Source: Ophioderma brevispina
Lineage: Eukaryota > Echinodermata > Ophiuroidea > Amphilepidida > Ophiodermatidae
Assembly: GCA_023653785.1 (NCBI GenBank)
Contig: JAMKCH010019889.1
Location: 1-64,000 of the forward strand
Direction of reading: 5' to 3'
DNA length: 64,000 nucleotides
Numbering within the stretch: position 1 is the stretch's first letter; every line of letters begins with the position of its first letter. A program made the position numbers and the translations under genes. This document shows positions 11,691 through 23,670 of the stretch, in pieces. A model generated the notes under the pieces. It was not told the origin of the DNA, searched no databases, and worked only from the letters and a program-made list of their open reading frames with translations.

Positions 11691-13169
11691 CTCTTATAAT
11701 ATCACAAATTGATAAAATAGATACAGCGCATGATGTAGTCATGGCGCATGCTTGTGTCAAGAGATGCACATGTAAAAACAACTCATTTCACGCTTGCCTA
11801 TTTGGTAAAGAAGTATAGATGCACAGTACTACAGCATTTGCTTAACAGTCTTTTTCATAAAAATTACTCTAAAGTCTACAGCACACTCATATGCCATGAG
11901 TAACACAGTACCCCACAGCTCCTTGTGAGTACCTTCATGTATACTCTGCCACAAGCTGCTTAGTACACTGACTCTAGCCCACAGAGGGTACCACATATTC
12001 TACTGCAGTTTACTCTTTCTTTCGTTTTAAGCTTAGTAGCTATTGGTGTTTGAATTAAGCATCAACAAAATCAATATCTTTCTATTAAAAAGACAGATAA
12101 AATACGACCAATACATTAAATAAATAGGTAGAATTACTAAAACAACAACCCTGGGTTTGAAGTTATTTTTCATCAGTACCATCTGAGGTAATTCACATAT
12201 AAGTGCATGAAGCATTTTATTTTAGTATTATGTACAACATAATTTTTTGTTTTAGATAGTGCAGTTGATAATCTGAATCACTAAATGATTTACCAAATCT
12301 TCCATTGATTTTTTTTTTACCTACATGGTCTGAAAGGTGAATGGTTCAACAGCTCCAACACCGTTTTATTAAAAGTGATGTTAGTATACAAATGATTTGT
12401 GTGCTGCCAGCTTTTGCAACCTTTACAATATAAAACAGGTTTGTTAGTTCCACTGCTCTAAAAAGCACTCCAATTCGAATAATTCATAAAATAAGTGGCA
12501 ATGTAAACAATTTAAGCAATTGAGTGATTACCAGTCCCTCATATAATGCTTTGTATATGTGACCTGATCATATAACACCAAAATAAGTACACATGCATAT
12601 CAACGGGTTCAACAACTGTAAAAATTTCAAACCAAAGCGTGAACAAGTGTTTGGAACTATGCAGCAGTAACATTTTGCAAGAAATTAATGTTACATAATG
12701 TAGAGGAATATATATGAAACAAATATAACCTATGGCCCAGTCAAAACTGACATCAAAACATGGAATTTTTTATTGTGATGTTGCCACCTGCCTGATGGCT
12801 TATCGCCACCTTGAATTTGAGACGCATACGTACTTGCGTTGGTGTATGTCATTTAATGTCATTGGGTTATATATGCAATGCATCTGGCAAACTGGTAATC
12901 CGTCAATAAAGCAACCCTTGCATTAGAAATTAAACATGGATGGCATAACATAATCAACAGCAACTTAAGTGCTGGGTGATAGAACCCTTGATGTCACCGC
13001 ATTGAAGGTGATCCGAGCCCCGCTACAATGTTAAGTTAGTGCTTCCAGGTTCACAGTGAAAACCCTGCTGTAATTGTTTTGATAGTGAAAGTGAAGCTAG
13101 TGTTAGTTATCCTTCTCCAACCCAATTAGCTGGCTGATCAACAAGTACTAAATGTGCAGCATGATATAC
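11691..13169. other. No gene seen; probable intron
   Basis: AT-rich DNA downstream of the serine-rich exon on the minus strand, so probably intron. No further RALGAPA exon was recognised here or further left. Confidence 0.5.
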
Positions 13170-13784
13170 ATGCCTAATCAGTGGTACGATGACTGCAACA
13201 CTGGCGGTCCTCCTCTTCGAAATGGGGACAAATGACTCATCACGGGAGAAGACTGATGGCTCTTCACAGGACACTCGCTTTGTTTTTGGTGAAACTGGTG
13301 GCTTAGGCTGAGCTGATTCCTCCTCCTCATTAACAGCATCAGGAATACTGGTATTAGATCCCCACAGAGAGCCAAACTTTCTCATGGGAGCTAGCAAAGC
13401 GCTACCGACCTTCCTTGACAGAGATGGTTCGTCGACACTAGGCGTACGAACCAGAGGCGGTTTTACTCTTCCTTCCGACTCCACTGATACACTGCTTTCA
13501 CTATTGCTCCTCTCAACATGAGGCATGACCTCGTTAATGTTGCTAAACTTCACAGTGGTGTTAGTTTTGACTTCTGGTGAAGCAATGTCAAAGATGTTGG
13601 AAATAGAAGGCCTCTGAATGTGAGCACCTCTGCGGCGTGGAAAGGTTTGAATTTCTACAGGGGGTTGCTGCTTTGGTTCAGAGCTCCTCTTCAAGACACT
13701 GAGGTCAATGGTAATTCTCTTGGTATTCTTTGTATCAGAACTGGACTTTCTAGAAGTGGATGATTCACCTACAACTTCACCAAC
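13170..13784 (-). CDS. Serine-rich coding exon, probably RALGAPA linker
   Basis: A 205-codon open frame rich in Ser, Pro, Glu and Arg, with no membrane segment or fold I recognise. Residues of note: KRITIDLSVLKR near the start, a run of acidic Ser motifs in the middle, SALLAPMRKFGSLWGS, and SKRRTASVAVIVP near the end, where RRTAS fits a basophilic kinase site (Akt or PKA type). Possible acceptors are CTTACTTCTAG (exon from 13794) or GCGAACAG (from 13784). Only the second keeps phase 0 with the upstream RALGAPA exon. The donor is AGGCAT|GTATAT. Human RALGAPA has a Ser-rich linker at this point, but sequence similarity is not evident, so the gene assignment rests on position, strand and phase. 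Confidence 0.65.
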
Positions 13785-13847
13785 CTGTTCGCTACTAGAA
13801 GTAAGAGAAAACAACTAGACAAAATTGGGTACAACTCTTAGAAATTT

Positions 13848-14600
13848 GTTTCCTTTGCCTTTATTTGAACCTCTAAAAATATGAGAGTTATGACAACAGT
13901 TAAATTTTAGTGTTGGTCAGTCTTTGAACCAGTTTAAATAGAGGTACTTCTGTAAAAATTAAAAAGCTAACATTATGTGCATTTTCAGATTGGTATCTCT
14001 ATTTAAAATTCAATAATGTAAAAAAAAACAAGGGCACCAATGGTGTAGTAGCTTAGCAGCACCCAAAATTTATCAGTCTATGTGCCAGTCTACTTGACAT
14101 GTTGACTTTTGACCTCTGACAGCTGCTTTTTGCTGCCAAAGCAATGGATGTTGAACCTTTATGTAACTAATCATTCTGTGGATGGAATGGCGTTTTTTAA
14201 CAATGATCTCAAATGATCTCGAGATGAACTTTTGACCTCAAATTAATCTTATGACAGTCATACACTTCTAATATTAATATGTTACTACTTATGCAATTGT
14301 ACTTTTAATTTTTTTCACATATTTTAGGACATTTCTGTTACAATTGTATCACATTTATGCTTGATTTTGAATTATATGTAAATGAATAAAAATATGGGAA
14401 TGGAAAAGTGTAACCATATTGCCTGGGGAATTGAACGTCAACGCAAAGGAACAGAAATTTGGGGAAATTTTAAGGAAAACATTGGTGGCCCACCGTGTTA
14501 TGATTCCTGCAAATTACAATACAACAAAAAGACTGTCACCCTTTAATGGGCTTGATTTTTATGTTAACCTACCTTGCGACTTTATTGGTCAGATTCTTGA
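13848..14600. repeat. Intron duplication 1, copy 1
   Basis: Starts GTTTCCTTTGCCTTTATTTG and ends GGTCAGATTCTTGA. Nearly identical to 14621-15826 except that it lacks about 450 bases present there. The ends of the missing part are not a clean target-site duplication. The copy stops where the 15828 exon would begin. Confidence 0.9.
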
Positions 14601-14620
14601 AAAAAAAAAAAAAAAAAAAA
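14601..14620. other. Exactly 20 A bases at duplication junction
   Basis: A 20-base A block lies between the end of copy 1 and the start of copy 2. The A at 14600 belongs to the unit, since copy 2 also has TTGA there, so the added block is exactly 20. An identical-length block occurs at 28078-28097. Confidence 0.85.
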
Positions 14621-15826
14621 GTTTCCTTTGCCTTTATTTGAACCTCTAAAAATATGAGAGTTATGACAACAGTTAAATTTTAGTGTTGGTCAGTCTGTGA
14701 ACCAGTTTTATAAATAGAGGTACTTCTGTAAAAATGAAAAAGCTAACATTATGTGCATTTTCAGATTGATATCTCTATTTAAAATTCAATAATGTAAAAA
14801 AACAAGGGCACCAATGGTGTAGTAGCTTAGCAGCACCCAAAATTTATCAGTCTATGTGCCAGTCTACTTGACATGTTGACTTTTGACCTCTGACAGCTGA
14901 TTTTTGCTGCCAAAGCAATGGATGTTGAACCTTTATGTAACTAATCATTCTGTGGAGGGAATGGCGTTTTTTAACAATGATCTCAAATGATCTCGAGATG
15001 AACTTTTGACCTCAAATTCAAAACACTCAATAATTCAATCCTAAAGGATCAATAAAAGTAACTACCCTCATTAACACACAAAAAACACCAATAATTTAAG
15101 CATTTTCCAGCAATTACTTTAAATGACTCCTAAGTGACCTTTGACCCATTATTCATGAACACCCCATATGACCTACTTCATAAAATAAATAATCAATTTT
15201 GGTGAATGCCCATCTATTTCCATACAAAATAATCACTATGAACTTTTTTCAACAAGGACCTCAAATGACTCAATTTTCTTAACACCCCTTTTAAAAATGT
15301 CTACAGGTTTAATTCAAGGACCTCAAATGACTCAATTTTCTTAACACCCCTTTTAAAAATGTCTACAGGTTTAATTTTTTAACTAGCATAAGAACAACCT
15401 GAGGGTACTGGAGCTGCACACTATGCATTATGCAGTGTCCTCATCCTACATCTTCCAATATGTGGCTTACTCTTATGACAGTTGTCAGACACTTCTAATA
15501 TTAATATGTTACTACTTATGCAATTGTACTTTTAATTTTTTCACATATTTTAGGACATTTCTGTTACTATTGTATCACATTTATGCTTGATTTTGAATTA
15601 TATGTAAATGAATTAAAATATGGGAATGGAAAAGTGTAACCATATTGCCTGGGGAATTGAACGTCAATGCAAAGGAACAGAAATTTGGGGAAATTTTAAG
15701 GAAAACATTGGTGGCCCACCGTGTTATGATTCCTGCAAATTACAATACTACAAAAAGACTGTCACCCTTTAATGGGCTTGATTTTTATGTTAACCTACCT
15801 TGCGACTTTATTGGTCAGATTCTTGA
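14621..15826. repeat. Intron duplication 1, copy 2 (longer)
   Basis: Second copy of 13848-14600 with an additional segment at about 15019-15470. That segment includes a perfect 62-bp tandem repeat (15253-15314 and 15315-15376). A 99-codon plus-strand frame across 15645-15944 is antisense to the RALGAPA exon and is not a gene. Confidence 0.9.
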
Positions 15827-15827
15827 C

Positions 15828-15940
15828 TGTAATGAAAGACACCACCCACTGCACCACACTGACTCTACATGCCAGCATGGGACTCCTCTCAACAGAACTC
15901 CAATGCCTGGGGGAATTATTGGCACGACTCTCAGGAATGT
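15828..15940 (-). CDS. RALGAPA: RALGAPA exon following VLD-IP
   Basis: After the split Asp codon the exon reads IPESRANNSPRHWSSVERSP then MLACRVSVVQWVVSFIT. The start matches human DIPQMRPKP, and ACRVSVVQWVVSF matches human KARVIVIRWLVSF. The acceptor is TGTCCATTCAG; the donor ATTACA|GTCAAG is usable but weaker than its neighbours. Continuing past it meets a stop within 12 codons. The exon end lies two bases from the edge of a duplicated intron block (14621-15826), which is probably an assembly feature. About 35 residues that follow in human (FWLEPKPHTG onward) have no exon here, so one may be missing before 13784. Confidence 0.8.
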
Positions 15941-16371
15941 CTGAATGGACAATCACAATCGTAAAGTTAAGTTTAAAACATGGTTACTTTATTGAAGCAT
16001 CTTATGGCCCACAGAATTAATAAAATATTAATTTGAACATTAGTTAATTATACTGTAAGGTCAAGAAAAAAAAAGTTTGTCTCAGCTTCCAACTCGCATA
16101 GGTGTAAAAATTCATATTTTACCACATTTCTTTTCTCAAAAAATAGGGACAGCCATCCCAAATAGGTCACCCGATTATGTGGTCAAAGAATAACAGGAAT
16201 ATATTCACCCTAAGTGACCCTGAATGATCTTTGACCTTCTCATCTGTTAACTCACATAAGACCCCTTGTCTTAACATATAAGCATACCAAGAATGAACTT
16301 CAACTATCACTGCATTAAAAAGTAACAGTAAGTTGAAAAAGTGTCAACCAAAAGGTTTATAATAAATGTTT

Positions 16372-16405
<34 letters not shown>

Positions 16406-16762
16406 CACAGACACACACACGAATCTTGCCAACATAAAGTCAACACATCAGACAACCTAAACAAAGACAAAAAATTTTACTGCAAAGCGGCCCCTAACAA
16501 AAGTGGTCTAAAATGCAATAAATTTTTTTCCTTTTTTTAAAGCCCATTTAATACACAGCTGCAGAAAAAACTGCGAACAACCAGAAGTACAGGGAGGCCT
16601 ACATAATTGTTTGATACTGTTCTTAATTCCGATTTGGGAATGACGGTTTACAATGGAAAGGGAAGTTTCTCTTGATGTGGCCACCACCTCTACATCCACA
16701 TACATAAGTGGATGTAATGTCAATCAATGCAGCACCACACAATCTGTAGAACTTCATTTACC
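15941..16762. other. Intron; CA microsatellite
   Basis: RALGAPA intron between the 17333 and 15940 exons. A CA microsatellite lies at about 16373-16402, with a second short one at 16412-16420. No other feature. Confidence 0.6.
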
Positions 16763-16984
16763 CAGGCCCGTAACCAGGAATTGGGGGGGGGGATAAATTC
16801 TTTCAAAAGGGGATTTGGCAAAAGTGTACTTTTTAACCAAAATTTTAACTTTTGACAAAATTTTGGCTCATTCTGCTTGCAAAATCTATTTTTTGGGGCC
16901 TTTTTGAGCTCTTTTTAGGGAGTTTTAAGGGCTTTGTGAAATTTTCTTGGTATCTTCCCAGTCCTATGGGGGGGGGGGGGGGGA
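16763..16984. mobile_element. hAT-like MITE, family C copy 1, right end unclear
   Basis: Starts CAGGCCCGTAACCAGG and shares with 23418-23670 the order: G run, TTTCAAAAGGGG, TTTGGCAA, ACTTTTTAxCCAAAAT, GCAAAATCTATTTT, GAGCTCTTTTTAGGG. It reaches a long G run, where the right terminus is lost. Confidence 0.65.
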
Positions 16985-17332
16985 GAGATGTGAGCCAGTG
17001 CAGCGTGTTGGTTGATAACATGCAATTTTTAACTCTGATTCACGCCCCTGCTTTGATGATCATGCATCCGCCACTGCTTCTATGTTTTACTGTGCATATG
17101 TAGCTAACTGACATGATTGTTAACAGTAACATTCTAAGAGGTTAGAGTAAGAAAGCTACCATTGCAGCACCAACATTATGATGATCTGGAAACTGTCACT
17201 AACAGGTCTGGGCTGATATCATCAACTGACCATTCATACTGCGGCAATATTTGGGAAGGGATCTTGACAACTTGATACCTTCTTCTAATTCAAACACATT
17301 GTACTTAAATATCTCTCTTGTGAACTTCTTAC

Positions 17333-17471
17333 CTAGTACAGGTTCATAGAGGCTTGTGTCATGGGAAAACTCCGGGAATATATGAGGCAGGTAGTACTTG
17401 CGGAAGTTTTCCAGGAGGAAGATAAATGCATCTTGTGTCCTCTGAGGTTTCTGCCACTCCATTCTAATCCC
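17333..17471 (-). CDS. RALGAPA: RALGAPA exon with the KYYLP-IFP motif
   Basis: Forty-six codons plus one base. The protein starts GIRMEWQKPQRTQDAFIF and contains ENFRKYYLPHIFPEF followed by SLYEPVL. This is the most recognisable block of the RalGAP alpha N-terminus (human LEWKNKENQERGFSFLF, KKYYLPYIFP, SLYHPIL). The acceptor is TTGAATCCACAG and the donor ACTAG|GTAAGAAG. The trailing G joins the next exon to give Asp (VL-D-IP), as in the human protein. Reading through the donor soon leaves the family, which confirms the boundary. Confidence 0.92.
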
Positions 17472-17925
17472 CTGTGGATTCAAGTAGTATACAACACAAT
17501 TTTTTCAAATATCTATACCTATTATAGTAGTTTTTCCAATTTGGTTTTGTCCTCTGGAGTTGGGTTTAACATTCATTGTGACGTAAGAGTTAGAGTTTAG
17601 ATTTTAGAGTTAGGGGCTGGCATTTTCTTCATAAGGGGTCCCAAATATTTATTTAAATACGTTGATAGGGGGTTCATAAAATTGTTACACTAAAATGGGA
17701 TGGGTCACATTTTTCTTTTAAGAATATTTTTAATTTCAAATTTCATAGACTAAAAATGACATCAAAATATTGCAAAATATGCCAAGAAAGAGTGCATGAT
17801 TAAAGTCACTGTTTCAGGACATGCAGCTATCATTTCCAGCTGAACCATTTTAAGTGGAGGGTTTAGTTCAAAAATACAGCCTTCACTGAATGTATGTGTT
17901 GTCTGCCGTCACAGTTTTTGAATGG
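17472..17925. other. Intron, no feature seen
   Basis: AT-rich intron sequence of RALGAPA. Nothing else supported. Confidence 0.55.
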
Positions 17926-18240
17926 GAACAAAGGTCAAAGGAGGTCACCAAGGCCATATGAGGTCACTTACATGTGGGACACTACCCAACAACCATTGTA
18001 TCAACTTCAAGTGTCATGAAAATTGATCAACATATGTGGATAAACTGAGCAATTTGATAGTTGGACTAGTTTTGGGCCATGACCTCATATTTCCTCTAGA
18101 TGACCTTTGACCCTACTCTGGAGAGGGTAACTTGTGTGGCACTACCCAAGGACAATTACATGCAAGTGCCATGAAAATGTGTGCAGGCGTGTGGAAACAG
18201 TGGGCAATTATGTTTAAGGTTAACATTTGTGTTAACATAT
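17926..18240. repeat. GGTCA-rich diverged tandem repeat
   Basis: Two related segments: CATGTGGGACACTACCCAA with GTGTCATGAAAATTG (about 17970-18022), and TTGTGTGGCACTACCCAA with GTGCCATGAAAATGTG (about 18132-18182). They are linked by GGTCATG/TGACCT words. TGACCTTTGACCC is at 18101-18113. Confidence 0.55.
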
Positions 18241-18384
18241 TTACCACAGACAAGACACACAGATACACACACATACACACATTTCCAAAGCAATCCCTAT
18301 GTGCACTCTTGCAGACGACACAAAACAACAAATCCAACCATACCAAAATCTCAACATTTTGCAGCATGTGTGTTCTAGTGAATA

Positions 18385-18580
18385 TTACAACAACTGATCC
18401 ATGATCTGAAGATTGTGGGGTTGAGTCCGGCTGTGGCCAATGCGCTGTGCACTTGGGAAAGACCAGGAACCCGGGGAAAGACATAATACCTCCCGGCTCC
18501 CTTGCCTCTCTCAACCCAGATACAACATGGAGAGCTGTTAGGAATACAATCCATGAGCACTGCTCAAATGTATAGGTATG
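18385..18580 (+). repeat. Probable tRNA-derived SINE fragment
   Basis: Contains GATTGTGGGGTTGAGTCCGG, which resembles a T arm with B box, then GTGCACTTGGGAAAGAC. The latter is like the conserved GTGCCCTTGGGCAAGGCAC word of metazoan SINE cores. The other strand holds a long frame that is only antisense to this repeat and the nearby CA tract. Confidence 0.5.
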
Positions 18581-19677
18581 CCACACCCCTTATTTTGTTT
18601 ACAACTAGTTTTGATGTTTAAATGGAAGAAAATTTGATAGTGTGCAATTTTTTAAAAGTCTCCTTCTTGCAATGGACCCCAACTCTCAATGACTTGACAT
18701 TTTCCTTTCTCACCTTTCCTGCATGACGGTAGGCCATGCATAAACAACTTTAGCACCATTCTAGCAATCCTAGTTCCATTAATGTATTGCAGTGAAAATG
18801 ATGGGTGCACTAGTTTTACTTTTAGTTCTTAAGTATTGAAAGTGCTTCTGTTTTGATCCTGCTCTTTATGAATGTCATATATAAAAATAATTGTGGGAAG
18901 TTGACTCCCATACAAGTCACTCGCTTGCATTTAACATTACACACTCACCAACTTTGACATTATCTTTCATAAAATGAAATTGTCACACATCACTTGCTCC
19001 CTTGGTTTTGTCAATTCCCCCTCCTCCAAAACAAAATTGTGTAAACCTAGAAAACTGGGTTTGGCAACTTGTCAATATATATATCACTAGATTTTCAAAG
19101 AGTACACATACACCCACAGCTGTGCATAAATCATATTCACGCAGTCATGCAGGTTGGTCATACGTACTCATGATCCCTAAATAAAACAGCACTAAATTTT
19201 CTAAATAAAAGACGAATAAAACAATGTGCAAATCAAAACCCCTACACCCTGTTTCACCTTGTTGTGGCAGAAGAGTGGACGTACAAGCGCTGGCTCCGCA
19301 CACAAGTGCAGGCAAAGCAAAACACACACATGACACGTGAGTCTTAATTCTGCAATTTTCCACTGCCACTGCATATGGAGTTTCTATCCTTTAGAGAGAC
19401 CTCTCTATAAATGCAGGTGAAATTTGGAAGTATGGTCAATTTTATACCAAAAGGCCTCAAATGTGTTTTTACTCTATCTTGCCACCACAGCATCAATACA
19501 TAAAAGATTAGTTTACAAGTCCAATTTGAGAACCCTTCAACCCATATGAAAATGTTTTTTTTACATAGAATCCAAATCATAGATTGAAAAGGCATGAAAT
19601 GTTTTACAAAAGTGATATGAAGCTGTCTATAACATCTTGAAATATTTGACTTAGGCACAGTCTGTGAGAATAAATAA
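18581..19677. other. Intron, no feature seen
   Basis: AT-rich. Short frames only. Confidence 0.5.
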
Positions 19678-19825
19678 CCCATATAAGTTGATCTCTAATG
19701 ACCTTGGTATGTGACCTTAACTTGTCATGACATGCAAGTCTCTATGGTTACGATACCCGAGTTTGGTGGCATTGGAGTTCAGGTGTTCACGCACGGGCAA
19801 TTTGAAAAATGGTTGACGGCGAAGC
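19678..19825. repeat. Dispersed repeat, copy 2
   Basis: Ordered similarity to 8460-8690 (AAGTTGATCTCTAATGACC, GGTATGTGACC, CATGACATGCAAGTCTCT, GAGTTTGGTGGCATTGGAGT, TTGAAAAA), in the same orientation. Confidence 0.65.
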
Positions 19826-20319
19826 TTTTAATGACCTCCCTGCAAATCCTCGAAAGTGCACAAAAAACACCATACGTTTTTGGCCATATTCTACAACTGA
19901 GGCTTCATGGAAACTTTGTCATTTGTACCCAAGAAGGGCTAATATAGGATTAAGTATCATGTATCAGAGCAACTATATCTCTATAATTGAAAAAAAATGT
20001 GCTGTATTTTTCTGGAATTGGAGATTTTGGCTTTCAATAATGGTCGATGCAAGTAACATTAATTACACTGTAATTTAATTCTTTGCTCCTAACAAGTCCG
20101 TAGGATACTTGGGAAGTCTAAAGTGATCTAACAAACAATATAAAACCACATAACAGGTGGTCTCGAACCACAAAGGTCCCCCGGCCCGCCCGTCGCGATA
20201 GTAAATGGAGGAAATATAATTTTATAAGATCACAGGAGAATTGTGATGGAAATAGTGGTTCTCAAACCACGGAGGCTGCTGCCTATCAGTTGCATTTGAC
20301 GGTAATAAAATGTTGACTA
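19826..20319. other. Intron with GTGGTYYYGAACCAC palindromes
   Basis: GTGGTCTCGAACCAC near 20157 and GTGGTTCTCAAACCAC near 20252 bracket a GC-rich patch (CCCCGGCCCGCCCGTCGCG). Function unknown; possibly a repeat terminus. Confidence 0.4.
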
Positions 20320-21365
20320 ATGACATACACGTTGTAGTTATTTGACTTTAGATGACCTACTTGATCCTGAATGACCTTTCAATTTTCGGTTTAGAATGTT
20401 GACACATCCACAAAGTTTCATAACCTACCACATGTTGAGTAGTTGACCTTGAATAACCCCCGACCTTGAAATACCTTGACCTTTTTCGGCATTGAATGCT
20501 TACTACACCCCTCAGTTTTTCATTCCCATACTACCACGTGTATTGATTTGACCTTGGATGACCCCCACATACCTTGAAATGACCATCAATTTTTGGCAGC
20601 GAATGTGACCACACCCCCACGTTTCATCATCCTACACATACTTAGGGATTTTACCTTGGCTGACCAACGCATAGAACCTTGAAATGACCTTCCCAGTTTT
20701 TGGCCTGATGCTGACAAACACACCAAGTTTCAACACCTACCATCCCCCCTACTTAGTGTTTGACCTTGAATGACCCCCACATGACCTTGAACTGACCTTC
20801 AAATTTTTTGGCATGATGCTGACTACAGCACCAGTTTCATCCTACCCATTTGGACCGCGTTCTGCACTTTTATCCTTTGACCTTATACCCCGCATGACCC
20901 TTGAATGACCTTCAAATTTTTCGGCACTGAATTTTACCACCCACCAACGTTTCATCATCCTACCACTAAGTACAAGGGCTTAGCATTTAATTCCTTTTGA
21001 ACCTTGAATGACCCCTGCATGACCTTGAAAATGAAACCTTCAAATTCGGCACTGAATGTTGACCACACCCCCACCAGGTTCAATCATCCTACCACAATTA
21101 AGGGCTACTAACAATTTTTTTCCATTTGAAACCTTGAATACCCATGCATGACCTTGAAATGACCTTCAAATAATTTTTGGCACTGAATGTTGACCCACCC
21201 ACCATTTTCATCAATCCTACCACAATTGACAAGGGCTATAACAATTTTAAGTCCATTTGACCTTGAATGACCCCTCATGACCTTGAATGACCTTCCAATT
21301 TTCGGCACTGAATGTAGACCACACCCACCAAGTTTCATCATCCTGCACAATTGCCAAGGCAAATA
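20320..21365. repeat. Minisatellite, unit about 130 bp built on TGACCTTGAATGACC
   Basis: About eight diverged units, each with TGACCTTGAATGACC, CATGACCTTGAAATGACC, TTCAAATTTTTGGCAC, GAATGTTGACCACACCC and AGTTTCATCATCCTACCAC. Units differ by many single-base indels. Minus-strand frames here are repeat artefacts. Confidence 0.85.
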
Positions 21366-21394
21366 GGCAATTTAATCCCATTTTTGCCACATTG

Positions 21395-21720
21395 CACCCT
21401 ATAATTTTTTGACCATATTTGACTTTGACCATGCCACATGCCCCACCTCCGACTCATCCACCGTCTACTTGGTGACATCTCTGGTGAAGATGGAACCCAT
21501 ACTTGCTTAGATCCAAAATTCGTGGGTTTACAAGGCTTAGACACTATACCCTATTTTTGACCAAATTTGACCCTATTTTTGACCATATTTGACCTTTGAC
21601 TATGTCACATGCCCCCTTTACATCCCAGCCAACGCCTCCTTGAGATGCATCGTTGTTGCGAAGATGGACACCCACACTTGCTTAGATCCAAGATTTTCGT
21701 GGGACGCACACCCGCCCACA
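21395..21720. repeat. Two-copy repeat, unit about 165 bp
   Basis: TTTGACCATATTTGAC, ATGCCACATGCCCC / ATGTCACATGCCCC, GAAGATGGA, CACTTGCTTAGATCCAA and TTCGTGGG occur in the same order at about 21405-21528 and 21575-21702. Confidence 0.7.
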
Positions 21721-23409
21721 CACGCCACACAGGACGCGGGCATTTCCTCTAGTCCCCCTTGGCAACTAAAGTTGGCGGGGGACCAAATCTAGATCCACAT
21801 CACAACCACTACCCTACACCAAGCATAAAGATCCACAGTCAGAGCGTCTTTTAGAAATTGGGAAGTGCACATTAACTGTACAATCACAAAAGTTTTTTCA
21901 TGATTCTTGGACAAGGGCAATATTAACACATTTTTCAATTTTTCATATTTACTTCCCCTTTATTACTCATCGCTACTCTTTTAAAAATGTTTGTGTGAAA
22001 TGTTTAATCACAATACTCGACTATCAAAGCATGGAATTTAATGGTTACCTCCAATGTCATTTTACCAGTGGATGTCTCAATGGACTTTTCATCCACAGTT
22101 CCGATATTCAGCAATACACCTCTCCAACTTCTTTTGATATGGCCCCCCATGTCTTTAATCTAAATTTTAACTGACCGCCCTTTTCAGTGATTGCAGCCCC
22201 TCACACTGCATGAGGCAACATTTGAAGCCCCATATTATGTTTAGGGTAGGCTATATCTCAAATAGTAGAATACTACTCTACATCAATATACTACCTAGGT
22301 TTTGAGCATTCATCTTTCAAGAAGTTAGTTCTGCTTATATCTTTTAATAACATTTTTCAACCTGTCTAAAAAGGTACAGCAATTTAGAGTGTAAAACTGC
22401 AAGATGATTTGATGTGGAATGACCAAACGAACAAAAAACTGCCTCCAAAACCCCAATGGAACAGAACGGATGTCCCAACCCCCAACATTTCTTAAGTGTT
22501 TTTGACACTTTTTAAATTTATAATACTCCCAATAAATTTTGCTAAAGACCCAACTCTAACAAACAAAGAAGCAGCTATTGTCGTCACAGCTATCGTTGAT
22601 TCATCTATCATTGTAACTTTCACCTGTTAACATTTTTAGATTCTTAGCCGTGACAGGAAATTAACATGGATCATGTGTTGATAATGCTAAAGTCAAGTTC
22701 TAAATGTCAGCTGAGCTAACTGTTGATGGAGAAGTTAAGCAAAGGGGAATACAACTTACATATTAATGGAAAGTAGCTTACAAAATCAGCTTTAGAAACA
22801 CTATTTGGGTGGAAAGTTTTCCATTTTATGGAAAACAGAAAACAAAACAAAAAATCACAGAAATTGAGTAGAAAATGGAGAACAAGAAAAATTGTGGAAA
22901 ACCTTTTTTTCTTCTTAAAAAATAAAATACAATAAAATAAAATTTCAAAATTTATTATGAAAAGGGAAAAAGTTATCTTCACTTTCACACAAAACTAGAG
23001 ATTTTGTTTTTCTTTTCACAGCATATCTAGTACATGTAGTAAATGTGAGTAAGCCCACTACCTAATTATTGTAATGTATCACTATCCTTGAAAATACTGC
23101 ATAAATCCCCATTGGAATGCTGGCATTATCACACATGAAAAAAAAGGAAAATTAAAATCATTGTAGAACAGAGAATTCAACTTTTTAGAATGGGGAAACT
23201 TGCCACTCAAAGATCATGTATGGAGCAAGACATGAATCTTACTTTCAATTCTAACATCAGTACTTGTGATCTGATACACTGCATGGTTGGCACATATCAG
23301 TGGATACTCATCTATAACAACCGTATGAGACATTTTTCCTCACCAAACTATGACCACATTGCACTGCAAATTGATGTCCAACTGTCTGTTTTTTTTCCTT
23401 ATCAACCCC
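21721..23409. other. Intron, no feature seen
   Basis: AT-rich intron. An A/G-rich stretch near 22740-22990 gives a low-complexity frame on the minus strand that is not credible. Confidence 0.5.
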
Positions 23410-23417
23410 TCCCTGAC

Positions 23418-23670
23418 CAGGCCCGTAACCAGAATTTTTCTTTTTTTGGGGGGGCACATTTTCAAAAGGGGACTCTCAAATTTGGCAAGAGTGGACTTTT
23501 TACCAAAATGTGAACCTTTTTTGACAAAAAAGCACAAAACCCATAACTTTTGGCTTGTTCCACTCGCAAAATCTATTTTCAACCCTTTTTAGCTCTTTTA
23601 AGGGGTTTTAGGGGGCTTTTTGGAAATTGGGGGAGGGAAATCTGCCCCAGCCCCCCTCGTTACGGGCCTC
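23418..23670. mobile_element. hAT-like MITE, family C copy 2, complete
   Basis: Ends are CAGGCCCGTAAC and GTTACGGGCCTC, which are inverted repeats apart from the outermost base. They are flanked by an 8-bp direct repeat TCCCTGAC (23410-23417 and 23671-23678). The 8-bp target duplication is the hAT hallmark. At 253 bp with no transposase it must have moved in trans. Confidence 0.85.

Noticed and set aside
15645..15944. 99-codon plus-strand frame, partly repeated at 14419-14649
   Set aside because: It is antisense to the RALGAPA exon at 15828-15940, and its repetition reflects the duplicated intron block.
18113..18586. 157-codon minus-strand frame
   Set aside because: Antisense to a SINE-like repeat and a CA-rich tract; the Cys/Val-rich middle is the microsatellite translated.
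21108..21544. Overlapping minus-strand frames
   Set aside because: They are translations of the TGACCTTGAATGACC minisatellite.
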